Notes: generated by a model from the letters alone, not told the origin. A DNA stretch of 64,000 nt from Leptospira ainlahdjerensis (GCF_016919175.1 NZ_JAFFPU010000024.1:220889-284888), one strand, 5' to 3'. Counted from the first letter of the stretch, positions 10,648 through 26,949 are shown. A program made the numbers and translations.

Positions 10648-11440
10648 GCACAGAAGCCTTAGCCACGTTTTCGATGAAATAGAGACTTCAATTTTAGGTC
10701 TATAAATTCAGACGAAGAATTCGAAGTTCAAAATGATTCTTAAAAATACATTCACGAGTTGCAAAAAGCGGAATGAAATTCTTCAAACTAGAATAACTTT
10801 CTTACATTTTGCAAAAATGTTTCTGTAAACAGAGTGGCGAATCGCATTTATTGTCTGATCTCTTATTCAATTTTGATAACAGCCGAATTCTCTCACGCCT
10901 CTCAGAAAATTCATCTTAGTCAAAATAGAAACAGACCAAGAGAGATTCGATTTTTTTACGAACTTCTCACTGGAAAGAAAAACAAAGGTCGGCACTCCGA
11001 GTTGATTCTTGCTGGATCGGCTTTACTTCGCCAAGAGCAAACTTCGATTCTTTTCTTATATCGATTTCGATTTGTCTTGAATTCGATTTCTCTTTCTGAG
11101 CGGTTCCTATCATGGAGAAGATAAGAGCAAAGGATAAATTTGACGGGTCGTTTAGCCTCGGCTTTGCGATCAAAAATTATTAGGTATTTTCATAGTGAAC
11201 TTCTCAGGCTTCCGATATTTCGAGATACATCGTATCATTTTCCGATTCTATTTCTGAGAAACCGTAGGAACTCCTAAGATAATCCGAAAAGCAAAACTTC
11301 AAATTGGTTTTCCTACAAAAAAGAACGCGAAGATATCGATTCTACAGCAAACCTTCTGTCTGAGCATTCTCCCAAAACAAATAACCTTGCCCACAAGCTG
11401 CGATGAACTTTAACGAAGATCCTCTCAAGAAAAGAGATTT
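10648..11440. other. Gene-free stretch, no recognisable content
   Basis: About 790 bases between the DUF1963 pseudogene and the dispersed repeat. Short open frames exist on both strands (for example 10834-11124 plus and 10967-11173 minus), but none has a convincing start, composition or family motif, and frames are broken every 60-100 codons. A short palindrome TAGGAACTCCTA at about 11265-11276 is the reverse-complement of the TAGGAGTTCCTA block that opens the repeat copies. The stretch looks like older decayed coding DNA. Confidence 0.5.
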
Positions 11441-11615
11441 GTCGGAGTTCCTACATGGGATTATTATTTGTGAAATTAGAATTTTGTGATAGAGGAAAGT
11501 TTCTGAAATTTTTCCACAACCCGTCCAGCCACCCGAAATTTGGGCGGGGCTTTCACGAAGGCGTTTTCGGAATTACGACAGATTCTTTTCAAGATTCAGT
11601 CAATTTGCGGATAAG
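11441..11615 (+). repeat. Dispersed repeat copy 1
   Basis: About 175 bases sharing long near-identical blocks with 39230-39409: GTNGGAGTTCCTACA at the left end, GAAATTAGAATTTTGTGATAGAG in the middle, then AATTTTTCCAC and GCCACCCGAAA-T-GGGCGGGGC, then GAC AGATT and CAATTTG-GATAAG at the right end. The GC-rich block folds as a hairpin (GCC CCG/CCCGA arms against TCGGG CGGGGC in the other copy). No open frame is conserved between copies, so it is a non-coding intergenic element. It lies in the decayed region left of mnmG. Confidence 0.8.
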
Positions 11616-11777
11616 AGTTCTCAAAAGCGGAAACTGCCGAAGCTCATAACTTTCAATCAACGCAAAGTGCTCTCAAGGAACCAAAAAGAATGAAATGTAA
11701 GACTCTGTTTGAACTTTCACAATGCCTCTTTCTTGATTTCAGGCTAACTCTAAATAGAATTTGATTCTACGTTTAAT

Positions 11778-11801
11778 AAAAAAAACCAGAGAAATCTCGG
11801 G
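11778..11801 (-). terminator. Probable terminator of mnmG
   Basis: Read leftward, CCCGAGA-TT-TCTCTGG forms a short stem (one mismatch) directly followed by eight T residues. It is 61 bases past the mnmG stop. The parS-like site 11814-11829 lies between the stop and this hairpin. The stem is short, so confidence is moderate. Confidence 0.5.
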
Positions 11802-11813
11802 CTTTTTTAAAAA

Positions 11814-11829
11814 CGTTTCATGTGAAACG
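11814..11829. promoter_or_regulatory. parS-like site (second ParB site)
   Basis: CGTTTCATGTGAAACG matches the parS consensus at 13 of 16 positions, with a GTTTCA/TGAAAC core that is perfectly symmetric outside the central two bases. It sits in the 3' untranslated region of mnmG, 4.3 kb from dnaA. The non-consensus central base pair and ends make it weaker than the 9732 site. Confidence 0.6.
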
Positions 11830-11862
11830 GGTCGGAGTTACGACAAAAAGCTCGAAAAAACT

Positions 11863-13770
11863 TTAAGAAGCTTCCGCCTCTTGTTTCTTTCTTCCTTTGA
11901 TATGATAAAGAAGTAGATCGATATCGCTTGGATCCACGCCTGAAATCTGAGCCGCCTTTTCCAGAGTCATCGGTCGATGTGTTTTCAATTTCTGAATCGC
12001 TTCCTTCTTCAGGCCCGCGATCGACTCGTAACTCAAATCTTCGGGAATACTAAGATCCAAATATTTAGTCTTCCACTGAATCGTTTCAAGTTCTCTTTTG
12101 ATATAGCCTTCATACTTAATTTCCATCTCAAGAATACTCTTATCCAATTCCGACCATGACTGAACTTCCGGAATCATAAACTCGACGTCGGTGATTTTGA
12201 TCTCAGGTCTTTTCAAAAACGAATCCAACTTCATACCGAACTTGTAGTTCGTGATTCCTTTTTCATCTAAAAGAGTTTGAAATTCTTCCGATGGTTTCAA
12301 CGGAATCTGGTAGATCTTTTCTCGAACGGAATTTACCCGATCGTATTTTTCATTCATCCGATCATAGGAAGCTTGATCTACGAGCCCAAGTTCGTATCCG
12401 TATTTCATAAGCCGATGATCGGCATTGTCTTGTCTTAAAAGAAGTCTATGTTCCGCGCGGGAAGTAAACATTCTGTAGGGATCTTCCACTCCTTTATGAA
12501 CAAGATCATCGATCAAAACACCGATATAAGATTCACTTCTTTTAAATAAGTGGGGAGGTTGGTTCTTTAAAGAACTCAAGACGCTATAAGCCGCTACCAA
12601 TCCTTGAGCCGCCGCCTCTTCATAACCGGTGGTTCCGTTGATCTGTCCGGCATGATAAAGTCCTTTTATCTTTTTAGTTTCTAAGGTCGGTTTCAATTCC
12701 ATTGGATCAACATAATCGTACTCGATTGCATAACCTGGTCTAAGAATCTCTGCGTTTTCCAATCCTTTTAAAGAACGCACGAGTTTCCATTGGACTTCTT
12801 CTGGAAGACTCGTCGAAACTCCGTTGAGATAAATCTCCGCAGTCTCGTATCCTTCCGGTTCCAAAAACACCTGATGCCTTTCCCGATCCGCAAATCTTAC
12901 GATCTTATCTTCAATTGAAGGACAATAGCGCGGTCCCGTACTCTGAATCTGTCCCGAATACATGGGAGAAAGACTTAGGTTCTCATGAATAATCTTATGA
13001 GTCTCCGCATTCGTGTACGTGATATAACAAGGAATTTGTTTTCGCGTAATCGTATCCGTCGCAAAAGAAAAAGGGGAAGGAATTGGATCACCGTCTTGAA
13101 TCGCAAGCACGCTTAAGTCGACGGAGTTTTTATGAATTCGCGGAGGGGTGCCGGTTTTCAATCTTCCTAATTTCAAATTGTACTTTGCGAGAGACTTTGA
13201 TAAACCTTTAACCGTCGGCTCGCACATTCTCCCGTTTTCATTTTGATAAGTTCCAATATGAACAAGCGATGATAAGAATGTACCAGTAGTTAAGATCAAG
13301 TGGTTTGTATAAATTTCAAAACCGCGGCCGGTTTTGACTCCGATCACAGAATCATTTTCGATTAGCAATTCTTCGACTGTGTCTTGACGAATCGAAAGAT
13401 TCTTCTCTGCCTCCAAAGTATGTTTCACTTTGAGCTGATATTCTTTCTTCTCGGCCTGCGCTCTCGGCGCCCAAACGCTCGGACCTTTCGAAGTGTTGAG
13501 CATTTTAAATTGAATTCCAGTATGATCGATCACCTTGCCCATAATTCCACCGAGCGCGTCGACTTCTCGAACCATGTGTCCTTTCGCGATTCCCCCGATC
13601 GCAGGATTACAAGACATCTGACCGATCGTATCTAAATTCATCGTGATCAGCAAAGTTCTTGCTCCACCTTTGGAAGCAATGTAAGCGGCTTCGGAACCTG
13701 CGTGACCTGCACCGACTACGATACAATCAAAACGATTTGGAAAAACGGATGGGATCTTGGATTCAACCAT
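11863..13770 (-). CDS. mnmG: tRNA uridine-34 5-carboxymethylaminomethyl modification enzyme MnmG (GidA)
   Basis: 635 residues, full length for GidA/MnmG, the FAD/NADH enzyme that with MnmE installs cmnm5U at the wobble position of several tRNAs. The FAD-binding motif [21 protein letters not shown] (around residues 15-34), the family signature [59 protein letters not shown] and [17 protein letters not shown] are all intact. The C-terminal helical tRNA-binding domain is complete. It reads away from dnaA, marking the left-going replichore side. Its rsmG (gidB) partner is not adjacent here but lies 5 kb further left. Confidence 0.97.
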   Translation of the reverse strand: MVESKIPSVFPNRFDCIVVGAGHAGSEAAYIASKGGARTLLITMNLDTIGQMSCNPAIGGIAKGHMVREVDALGGIMGKVIDHTGIQFKMLNTSKGPSVWAPRAQAEKKEYQLKVKHTLEAEKNLSIRQDTVEELLIENDSVIGVKTGRGFEIYTNHLILTTGTFLSSLVHIGTYQNENGRMCEPTVKGLSKSLAKYNLKLGRLKTGTPPRIHKNSVDLSVLAIQDGDPIPSPFSFATDTITRKQIPCYITYTNAETHKIIHENLSLSPMYSGQIQSTGPRYCPSIEDKIVRFADRERHQVFLEPEGYETAEIYLNGVSTSLPEEVQWKLVRSLKGLENAEILRPGYAIEYDYVDPMELKPTLETKKIKGLYHAGQINGTTGYEEAAAQGLVAAYSVLSSLKNQPPHLFKRSESYIGVLIDDLVHKGVEDPYRMFTSRAEHRLLLRQDNADHRLMKYGYELGLVDQASYDRMNEKYDRVNSVREKIYQIPLKPSEEFQTLLDEKGITNYKFGMKLDSFLKRPEIKITDVEFMIPEVQSWSELDKSILEMEIKYEGYIKRELETIQWKTKYLDLSIPEDLSYESIAGLKKEAIQKLKTHRPMTLEKAAQISGVDPSDIDLLLYHIKGRKKQEAEAS

Positions 13771-13871
13771 TGAGATTCAACTTCCTGAAAGTAGATTATA
13801 AATTTAAGAATGAGACGTTTCGCAAGTAACGAGTGCTTTCATTGCAAGATGCAATCGACAAGAGACCTAAC

Positions 13872-13913
<42 letters not shown>

Positions 13914-13914
13914 T

Positions 13915-14838
13915 ATGGCAGTATCTATCAAGAAACTATCCTATTTTGAAGGAAAAATCCTTCCCGAATCCGAAGCAAAGATCAGCATCCAGACGCACGC
14001 CCTTCAATATGGAACCACCGTCTTCGGTGGATTGAGAGGTTATTACGATAAGGATACAGATAACGTCTACTTGTTTCGTATCTTAGACCATTTCCAAAGG
14101 CTGATCAATTCGACAAAGATCATGCAGTTAAAGTTAGAAAAGACAAAAGAAGAATTGAGAGACATAACAATCGAATTGATTCGCCAGTGCGGATACAAAG
14201 AGAACATCTATCTTCGTCCTTTTGTTTACACGTCAGCTTTACAACTTTCACCTCGCTTTCATGACGTTCCAACTGAACTTGCGATCTACATTCTTCAGTT
14301 GAACGATTACTTAGATACGAAACGCGGTTTAAGAACGATGGTTTCGAGTTGGAGAAGATTCGACGACGCAGTGATCCCGACTCTTTCCAAAGTCTCCGGT
14401 GGTTACGTAAACTCGGCGCTTGCAAAATCCGAAGCGGTTCAAAATGGATTCGATGAAGCGATCTTTTTGGATGCCCGAGGTTTTGTAAGCGAAGGATCCG
14501 CTGAGAATATTTTTCTTGTGCGAGATGGAAAGATTATAACACCCGGTGTGAATTCTTCTTTGTTAGAAGGAATTACAAGAAGAAGTGTTCTTCAAATCGC
14601 AAGGGACAACGGAATCGAAGTCGTTGAAAGAGATATTTCTCGAAGTGAACTCTATATCGCCGATGAAGTTTTCTTTTCCGGTACCGGCGTTCAGATTGCT
14701 TGGGTTTCGGAAATCGATCACAGAAAAATCGGTACTGCGGAGATAGGACCGATCACGAAAAAAATTCAAAGTTTATTCTTCAATCTTGTGATCAACAAAG
14801 ATGAAAAATACAGACATTGGCTGACCCCGGTTTATTAA
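13915..14838 (+). CDS. ilvE: Class IV (branched-chain type) aminotransferase
   Basis: 307 residues from the ATG at 13915 (MAVSIKKLSYFEGKIL). An in-frame upstream ATG at 13882 would add 11 residues not expected in the family, and neither has a strong ribosome-binding site. PLP-fold class IV features are clear: HALQYGTTVFGGLRGYY, YLRPFVYTSALQL, the catalytic lysine in SKVSGGYVNSALAKSEA (around residues 155-171), GSAENIFLVRDGKIITPG and FSGTGVQIAWV. This group converts branched-chain 2-oxo acids to valine, leucine and isoleucine with glutamate. Distinguishing it from D-amino-acid transaminase is by overall pattern. The stop is five bases before holB. Confidence 0.88.
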   Translation: MAVSIKKLSYFEGKILPESEAKISIQTHALQYGTTVFGGLRGYYDKDTDNVYLFRILDHFQRLINSTKIMQLKLEKTKEELRDITIELIRQCGYKENIYLRPFVYTSALQLSPRFHDVPTELAIYILQLNDYLDTKRGLRTMVSSWRRFDDAVIPTLSKVSGGYVNSALAKSEAVQNGFDEAIFLDARGFVSEGSAENIFLVRDGKIITPGVNSSLLEGITRRSVLQIARDNGIEVVERDISRSELYIADEVFFSGTGVQIAWVSEIDHRKIGTAEIGPITKKIQSLFFNLVINKDEKYRHWLTPVY

Positions 14839-14843
14839 TATAA

Positions 14844-15782
14844 ATGAATTCACCTACATTTCATCTGGATGATATCTTAGGTCAAGAAACTGCTCTTACC
14901 TTTTTAAAAAGATATTCATCCAGACCGGAGATGATTCCTCCTCTTTTAATTCTTCATGGACCCGACGGAACGGGAAAAGAATCTGCATCTGAAAGATTTA
15001 TCAAACAGGTTCTTTGTTTTGAAGGAACCTCTTGTGGAACTTGCGCGTCCTGCAAGGCATTCATGCACAATTCCCATCCTGATTACATTCGTTTTCCGGA
15101 AGAAAGCGGCAAAATAATTCCCATAGGAAACGAAGAGAACCCTGAAGAGTTTACGATTCGATGGTTGATTCGTTCCAGGCTTAACTACAGACCTCATCTT
15201 TCTAAGTTCCGTTTTATCGTTTTTCCGGATGCGTCTTTGATCGGCAACGAAGCTGAGACTGCACTTCTAAAATCTTTGGAGGAAGCTCCTCCTTTCTCGC
15301 GATTTATTTTCATCGTAAATAATTTGGACAAACTGAAGGAGACGATCGTTAGCAGAGCGATTTGTGTTCCATTTCATTATCTCAACCGCGAAGCGCTCCA
15401 AAAAATTCATTCTCGACTCAACTTTCCGATCCTTCCCTTTCAGGGAGGAAGTATGCTTTCTTTCGAATGTCCCAAGGAAGTGATGGATTTAGTTCAGGAA
15501 AAAATCAAAGATAGGATTGAAACGCAGCTTGATTTATTAAAATTAGAATCTTGGATTCATTCTTACAAAGACGAACATCCCGAATGGAAAGAAAATTTTT
15601 CTTATAAAGAATTCTTAGAATTAGTAAGTCTTCTTTTGATCTACGAATATACTCGAACCGACTACGAAAATCATCTTTCAAAAATAGAAGCTATCTTTCA
15701 GTTCAAGTCGGAGATTCACAAAAGAATTATCGGCTTAGAAAGTCTTGCCCTTTCCAGACTCTTTTTTCACCTTTCCGTCTAA
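14844..15782 (+). CDS. holB: DNA polymerase III clamp-loader subunit delta' (HolB-like)
   Basis: 312 residues of the AAA+ clamp-loader family. The P-loop-like LILHGPDGTGKES (residues 33-45), a four-cysteine zinc module (CFEGTSCGTCASCKAFMHNSHPDY, split here as C-x8-C-x2-C-x2-C), and the SRC-like region SRFIFIVNNLDKLKETIVSRA are visible. The segment LLKSLEEAPPFSRFIFI is characteristic of delta'/DnaX. The length and the lack of DnaX C-terminal domains favour delta'. It is transcribed with ilvE and lies upstream of dnaA. The other small clamp-loader gene, holA, is also in the window. Confidence 0.85.
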   Translation: MNSPTFHLDDILGQETALTFLKRYSSRPEMIPPLLILHGPDGTGKESASERFIKQVLCFEGTSCGTCASCKAFMHNSHPDYIRFPEESGKIIPIGNEENPEEFTIRWLIRSRLNYRPHLSKFRFIVFPDASLIGNEAETALLKSLEEAPPFSRFIFIVNNLDKLKETIVSRAICVPFHYLNREALQKIHSRLNFPILPFQGGSMLSFECPKEVMDLVQEKIKDRIETQLDLLKLESWIHSYKDEHPEWKENFSYKEFLELVSLLLIYEYTRTDYENHLSKIEAIFQFKSEIHKRIIGLESLALSRLFFHLSV

Positions 15783-16115
15783 AAATATTCCCTTTTACGA
15801 ATATAGTTTCTTATAATCTTTTAAAATAGACGTTAGACGAAACCGAGAATAGACTCGAAAATCGTTTAGAGACATAGTTAATTATTCAATGCATAAACTC
15901 TCCCTTTTTTCAGGAGAAATTTCCGATTCCGGAATTTTCATTTGAGTACAAGAGTTCTTTCAAAAATAGTGTATTCTCATTCATCGAGCTCCGGGACTCC
16001 GGAGGAAAAGTGAAAAATAGCCTTAATCGATCGATTTGGAGAAATCAATCCAAATCAAACTCGTAAAAATCTCTTGTGAGAGAGAATTTTTGTTTTTGTT
16101 TCCTTGGAGGAAGAG
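15783..16115 (+). other. dnaA leader region
   Basis: 333 non-coding bases between holB and dnaA. It is AT-rich and contains the inverted pair TTTCCG-ATT-CCGGAA near 15920-15940 and a short stem CTCTTGTGAGAG followed by a T-rich run (about 16071-16100) just before the dnaA ribosome-binding site. I see no good match to a DnaA box (TTATCCACA) here. It probably holds the dnaA promoter. Confidence 0.45.
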
Positions 16116-17736
<1,621 letters not shown>

Positions 17737-18858
17737 TTGAAAATTAAAATAAACACATCTGAATTCTTAAAAGCAATCCATGCCGTGGAAGGCGTTATCT
17801 CTGCAAGAGAGATTAAATCTGTATTATCAAATCTTAAAATAGAAGCGGAGGGAAAAGAAGTATTTCTTTCTGCCACCGATCTTGAGATATCTATAAAAAC
17901 ATCGGTGCCGGCGGACGTGATTCAAGCGGGAAGTATTTCCTTACCTGCAAAACAACTTTCCAGTTTTTTTAAAACGATCAACTTTGAAGAGACGATTCTT
18001 TCTTTGGAAGAATCCGACGGAGAATCATCGATCGCTTACATCACCGATGCTTCCGGAAAGAACGATTACAAATCTAAAATTTCGGGGATGGACGCAGAAG
18101 AAATTAAAACGATTTCCAAAGTTAATTCTTCACAAGTTTCTTCTTTTCCAAGTACTTTGATCAACGATATGATTCGTAAGACTTCCTACGCCATCGCGCA
18201 CGAAGATCAGAGATTCATTTTCAACGGTCTTTATATGATTCCGAACGAAACAAAATTAATCTTTGTGGGAACCGATGGAAGAAGACTTTGTAAGATTGAA
18301 AGAACGCTTCCGGCACCTTTACAATTCAAAGAATCGATTATCGTTCCCGCGAAAGCAATCCGCGAAATTTCGAAGATGATCGCCACATCGGAAACCGGTA
18401 ACATTGGTTTGATCGATAGTCAGATTTATGCTTCCGCAAACAACATAGAACTCTTATGTAAATTGATTGAAGGAAATTTTCCGAACTACGAACAAGTCAT
18501 TCCTAAGAGCACAAAATTCTCCACTTCAATTTCGAAAGAAGAATTCCAAGTTTCTCTAAGACAAGTTATGACCGCCGCCGAAGAACCATCGAGACAGGTC
18601 AGACTTACGTTTACAAAAAACAATCTGAACTTCTTTGCACAAACTCTCGGCGCATCAGAAGCAAGTATCAACAAATCGATTGAATACTCTGGAGACGAAG
18701 TTACCATTGCTTTCAAAGGAGAATATCTCATGGATATTTTCAGATCCATCGATGATACTGAAGTAAAGATAGAATTTTCGGATTCAAGTTCTCCGGTGAT
18801 TTTTAAGGATCCATCCGATCCGGAATTTATCTCAGTGATTATGCCGATGAAACTTTAA
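17737..18858 (+). CDS. dnaN: DNA polymerase III beta sliding clamp
   Basis: 373 residues, the normal size for the three-domain beta clamp that tethers polymerase III to DNA. It starts with TTG behind AGGAGA. Features include the N-terminal [61 protein letters not shown], and the canonical C-terminal peptide [14 protein letters not shown] that forms the partner-binding pocket. The stop TAA overlaps the recF ATG by one base, so dnaN-recF are translationally coupled. Confidence 0.97.
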   Translation: MKIKINTSEFLKAIHAVEGVISAREIKSVLSNLKIEAEGKEVFLSATDLEISIKTSVPADVIQAGSISLPAKQLSSFFKTINFEETILSLEESDGESSIAYITDASGKNDYKSKISGMDAEEIKTISKVNSSQVSSFPSTLINDMIRKTSYAIAHEDQRFIFNGLYMIPNETKLIFVGTDGRRLCKIERTLPAPLQFKESIIVPAKAIREISKMIATSETGNIGLIDSQIYASANNIELLCKLIEGNFPNYEQVIPKSTKFSTSISKEEFQVSLRQVMTAAEEPSRQVRLTFTKNNLNFFAQTLGASEASINKSIEYSGDEVTIAFKGEYLMDIFRSIDDTEVKIEFSDSSSPVIFKDPSDPEFISVIMPMKL

Positions 18859-19955
18859 TGTTCTTAAAACATCTTACACTTCAAAACTTTAGAAGTCACG
18901 AAGAACTGAGCCTGGACTTTCATTCCAGGCTTATTTTTTTTGTAGGCGATAACGGAGAAGGAAAAACAAATCTTCTCGAAGCGATTTGTATGTTGTCTTG
19001 GTTAAAAAGTTTCCGAGAGTCCGAAGACGGAAATTTAATTCGTTGGGGCTCCGAAAATTATTTTCTACGAGGTAGAATCCAAGAAAATCAAAAAGAAGCC
19101 ATTTTAGAAATCGGATATACTACAAAACCAACTGTAAAAAGAAAATTAAAATTCAATCAGGAAGAAATCAAAAAGAGAACGGACCTGATCGGTAAATTTA
19201 TCACGGTTCTTTTAACTCCTATAGATTTGAAAATTATAGAAGGTGGCCCTGCGGAAAGAAGAAAGTTTATGGACGCTTTTATTTCCTCTTTTGATCCGTT
19301 TTACTTGGATTCTTTATTGGAATACAATAAAATTCTAAAACACAGAAACGCTCTTTTAAAAACGGGAAATTCGGATTCTTCTCAACTTTCGATTTGGGAA
19401 AAGAAACTTGTGGAAAAAGGCGTAATTCTCCTAAATAAAAGAAAGGAAATCGTTTTAGAACTGAATTCATTCTACCGATCAAACCTGGAAAAGCTGAGCG
19501 GCGGAAAAGACGATCTTACGTTGGTTTACAAACCGGATGTCGAAAACGAAAAGGAATTTTTGGATAAGCTGAACCGTAATCTCGGAAGAGATTTGAGACT
19601 CGGTTATACTTCCGCAGGAATTCATCGCGACGATCTTTTTATCGGAACCGATTCCAGAGATATTACGGAATTCGGCTCTCAAGGCCAAAAACGAAGTACG
19701 GTGATCGCTTTGAAAGCGGCAACTTTTAATTATTATAAGAATGTCCTGAACAAAAGTCCGGTCTTATTGATCGACGACGTGATCCGAGAATTGGACGTAA
19801 AGCGAAGGGAATATTTTGTCGACTTAGTCGTCAATGCCGGCCAAGCTTTTTTTACGACGACCGACTTGGAAGGAATTCAGGATTATGTCGGCAAACTCGA
19901 AGATCAAAAACAAATCTTCATTATCAAGGACGGAGAGGTTCTTTCCGTAGAATGA
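18858..19955 (+). CDS. recF: DNA replication/repair protein RecF
   Basis: 365 residues of the ABC-ATPase RecF family, which loads RecA at gaps via RecOR. The sequence opens [19 protein letters not shown], with Walker [16 protein letters not shown] (around residues 30-44), the signature [17 protein letters not shown] (around 274-290), and Walker [19 protein letters not shown]. It is coupled to dnaN upstream and overlaps the DUF721 gene by four bases (ATGA). All ATPase motifs are intact. Confidence 0.95.
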   Translation: MFLKHLTLQNFRSHEELSLDFHSRLIFFVGDNGEGKTNLLEAICMLSWLKSFRESEDGNLIRWGSENYFLRGRIQENQKEAILEIGYTTKPTVKRKLKFNQEEIKKRTDLIGKFITVLLTPIDLKIIEGGPAERRKFMDAFISSFDPFYLDSLLEYNKILKHRNALLKTGNSDSSQLSIWEKKLVEKGVILLNKRKEIVLELNSFYRSNLEKLSGGKDDLTLVYKPDVENEKEFLDKLNRNLGRDLRLGYTSAGIHRDDLFIGTDSRDITEFGSQGQKRSTVIALKAATFNYYKNVLNKSPVLLIDDVIRELDVKRREYFVDLVVNAGQAFFTTTDLEGIQDYVGKLEDQKQIFIIKDGEVLSVE

Positions 19956-20416
19956 AAGACGACCTTATTTCATCCAAAAAGATTGAAACCGACGAATTTA
20001 AGTCGGTCCTCAATCAGCTCGGTATTACGGAAGAAAGCCTTCAGGAAAAAATTTCTCTAAACACACTCCGAAATCGATGGAAAGAAATTGTAGGTCCAAT
20101 CTTTGCTTCTCATTCCGAAGTCAATTCAATCCAATTCGGGAAATTAAGAATCATAGTTTCCCATAATGCCTACAAACAAGAATTGCTTTTTCTTCAAAAT
20201 CGAATTCTGAGACAGGCTTCCCAATTTCTCGGAAAAGGTGTGGTTCGTTCTCTCGAAATTTCAATCGGTAAATTAGCGAATTCTCTCTCTTCCAAACAAC
20301 CTGAAACAACAGAAAAAAAAGGCTTAGAAGGTAAAGAGGATTTAATCGCCATCCTTGAGAAAGAAACCGATCCGGAAGTTAAAAAACGTTACCTTGAGAT
20401 TCTTCAATATCTTTGA
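19952..20416 (+). CDS. DUF721 family protein (DciA-like)
   Basis: 154 residues beginning on ATGA overlap with recF. The central region ([44 protein letters not shown], here split for length at SHSEV and KLRII) matches the DUF721 core, a W-x-x-I-V-G-x-x-x-x-x-H/S pattern followed by short strands and an E-L helix. Members include DciA, the replicative helicase loader of bacteria lacking DnaC/DnaI. Position in the dnaA-dnaN-recF-gyrB cluster is standard for the family. The C-terminal 50 residues are charged and poorly conserved. A helicase-loading role is inference. Confidence 0.8.
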   Translation: MKDDLISSKKIETDEFKSVLNQLGITEESLQEKISLNTLRNRWKEIVGPIFASHSEVNSIQFGKLRIIVSHNAYKQELLFLQNRILRQASQFLGKGVVRSLEISIGKLANSLSSKQPETTEKKGLEGKEDLIAILEKETDPEVKKRYLEILQYL

Positions 20417-20450
20417 TTAATAAATGAATTTCCTTGCCTCCCTATGGTTT

Positions 20451-20469
20451 TCAGGAAAACTATTCCTGA
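20451..20469 (+). promoter_or_regulatory. Hairpin at the gyrB ribosome-binding site
   Basis: TCAGGAA and TTCCTGA form a perfect 7-bp stem with the 5-base loop AACTA. The 3' arm overlaps the first two bases of the GAGG ribosome-binding site (20468-20471), 10 bases before the gyrB ATG. It could modulate gyrB translation or be coincidental. No T-run follows, so it is not a terminator. Confidence 0.4.
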
Positions 20470-22407
<1,938 letters not shown>

Positions 22408-22425
22408 TCCGAAGGGAATTCAGAA

Positions 22426-24930
<2,505 letters not shown>

Positions 24931-24934
24931 GAAA

Positions 24935-25891
24935 ATGATTCAGATCGGAAATGTTACGATCCCAGGGAGAATTTCTCTTTCTCCGATGGCGGGCATTTCC
25001 GATTCTCCCACTCGTAGAATTTGTAGAAAGTTCGGAGCCGCATTTTCTTATACTGAATTTGTAAATACGGATGAAATTATTCATAAGGCGCCGAAAGCCT
25101 TAAAGATGTTTCAATTTCATCCGGAAGAAAGACCGATCACATTTCAGATTTTTGGAAATCGACTCGAGGTGATCGCGGAAGCTGCGGAAATCATCCAAGA
25201 ACTAAAACCAGATATCATCGATCTCAATATGGGCTGCTCCACTCGGAAGGTTTCTCTTCGAGGCGCTGGCGCCGGTCTATTGCGAAAACCTGCACATTCA
25301 GGAAAAATTATAGAGGCAATCAAAAAAAGAGTCTCCGTACCAGTCACCGCTAAGATTAGAATCGGCTGGGATTCTGAAAGTCGTAATTATCTTGAGGTTG
25401 CAAAGATTCTGGAGAATTCAGGAATCGATGCGTTAACCGTCCATGGAAGAACCAAAGAGATGGCGTATACAGGACTCGCTGATTGGGATGCGATCGGAGA
25501 AGTAAAAACGAAAGTTAAAATTCCGGTTTTCGGCAATGGAGATATTAAAACTTTTCAGGAAGCGCAACGAAAAATTCAGGAATACAAAGTCGATGGAGTT
25601 CTCATCGGAAGAAACGCAATCGGAAACCCTTGGATTTTCTCTGAAATCAAAAAGGAAGAATTGTCCTGGGAAGAAATCAGAAAAGTGGTTTTAGAACATC
25701 TTCGATGGATGATGGAAAGTTTTGGCGAAGAATTCGGTATTCTCCTTTTTAGAAAACATCTCGTGAAATATCTTTCTGGTTTAGAGTTCGATCCACTCTG
25801 GAAATCGGAGCTCTTAGAAATCAGGGAATATGCTCGTTTTGAGGAACTTTTGATTTCCCTTAGATCCGGCACTTCCTTAGTACTGCATTGA
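24935..25891 (+). CDS. dus: tRNA-dihydrouridine synthase (DusB-like)
   Basis: 318 residues of the FMN-dependent Dus family, which reduces specific uridines in tRNA to dihydrouridine. Motifs: LSPMAGISDSPTRRICRKFG, ITFQIFGNR, DLNMGCSTRKVSLRGAGAGLL with the active-site cysteine (GC-S in place of the usual GC-P), VPVTAKIRIGWD, LTVHGRTKEMAYTGLADWD, VFGNGDIKT and GVLIGRNAIGNPWIF. It follows gyrA by four bases, its ribosome-binding site (AGGAGAAAG) lying inside the gyrA end. This is nearest the DusB type by pattern. The position specificity cannot be told from sequence here. Confidence 0.93.
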   Translation: MIQIGNVTIPGRISLSPMAGISDSPTRRICRKFGAAFSYTEFVNTDEIIHKAPKALKMFQFHPEERPITFQIFGNRLEVIAEAAEIIQELKPDIIDLNMGCSTRKVSLRGAGAGLLRKPAHSGKIIEAIKKRVSVPVTAKIRIGWDSESRNYLEVAKILENSGIDALTVHGRTKEMAYTGLADWDAIGEVKTKVKIPVFGNGDIKTFQEAQRKIQEYKVDGVLIGRNAIGNPWIFSEIKKEELSWEEIRKVVLEHLRWMMESFGEEFGILLFRKHLVKYLSGLEFDPLWKSELLEIREYARFEELLISLRSGTSLVLH

Positions 25892-26133
25892 TGTAACATT
25901 CCATATTTGGAAAGTACGATTCTTTCATTGCCTCTCTTCCTAAACACCCCCAGTCAATAAGAATTCGATAATTCTCTTATATCTCTTCTTCCTTATAAAA
26001 AAAGTAATCTAAAACGGACTTTTACTCTTAGATGTTCTGAGGTAAACGTGAGTTTTAGAAGTGCATTCTAAGCGTTTTTCTTGACTATTTTAGATCCATC
26101 AGCGATAACTTCGCGAAACGGAGAAATTACTTT

Positions 26134-26877
26134 ATGAAACTTGTAAAAATATTCTTAGTTCTCTCTTTTGCTTTGTTAGTTTCTAACGCCTGCAAAAAGG
26201 AAGAAAAGAAAGACGTTCCGCAAATACTCGGAACTAGATTTGCGAATTACGACCAATGGATTTATAAAACTCCTGGCACCGACAAAAAGGAAGATCAAGT
26301 CACTCTTGTCTATGGAATGGAGGAAGTTACCGGACTGGAAACCGTCGAGGCTCAAATCCCGACGAAGGATAAAAAGGGTACGGTTTCCGCTACCTTTTTA
26401 AAAGTTAGAACCGTGGAAAACAAAGAAGGTTATGCCCCGGTAAAAAACTTTTCGGAAAACGTATATTTTGTTTTGAACGCGAGTGAGGATGCATTCGTGA
26501 AACCGACAATCACCGCAAACACGAAAGGTAAATTGAAACGAGGAATGTATTGTTTAGAACAAGAAATCATCGGAGAATTCTCGAAAGTAACTTGTTACGA
26601 TTCTATTCTCGAAGAAGAAAAGCTTACAAATTATTATGATGTGTGGATCAAGACAGCTTCTCCACATTTGAGTAAGGACGCGCTTTTGGGAGAAACAATT
26701 AAACTTTTAAAAAAGGCGAGTCAGGAATTAGCGAAGTACAATTCAGCAACGGAAGAAGAGAAATCGAAAATTCTTAGCTCGGCTACCGAAGCTCTGAAAA
26801 AAGCGGCTTCCAAACAGGATGAATTTTCTTCGGATATCAGCAATCTTGCGAGTAAGTTTAATATTTCCTTGGAGTAA
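26134..26877 (+). CDS. Hypothetical lipoprotein
   Basis: 247 residues. The N-terminus MKLVKIFLVLSFALLVSNAC is a lipoprotein signal peptide with a VSNAC spirochaetal lipobox (Cys20). The mature part is lysine/glutamate-rich, with an apparently globular beta-rich region (residues 30-170) and a helical C-terminal region with repeated KKA-type units (LLKKASQELAKYNSATEEEK, then EALKKAASKQDEF). I recognise no domain. It is convergent with lipL21 and shares the spacer holding the lipL21 terminator. Location in the envelope is inferred from the lipobox. Confidence 0.85.
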   Translation: MKLVKIFLVLSFALLVSNACKKEEKKDVPQILGTRFANYDQWIYKTPGTDKKEDQVTLVYGMEEVTGLETVEAQIPTKDKKGTVSATFLKVRTVENKEGYAPVKNFSENVYFVLNASEDAFVKPTITANTKGKLKRGMYCLEQEIIGEFSKVTCYDSILEEEKLTNYYDVWIKTASPHLSKDALLGETIKLLKKASQELAKYNSATEEEKSKILSSATEALKKAASKQDEFSSDISNLASKFNISLE

Positions 26878-26949
26878 TGAAAACCCGAGTTTAAACTAAG
26901 CCGGTAGACTCTGATTGAAAGATGTTTCTATCCGACCGAGTCTTGGGCA

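Noticed and set aside
10834..11124. Rightward open frame of 96 codons in the origin-proximal gap
   Set aside because: No family match, poor start context and biased to Phe/Leu/Ser from AT-rich DNA; more likely decayed sequence than a gene.
11455..11649. Open frame spanning the dispersed repeat
   Set aside because: The frame is not conserved in the second copy at 39230-39409, so it is chance.
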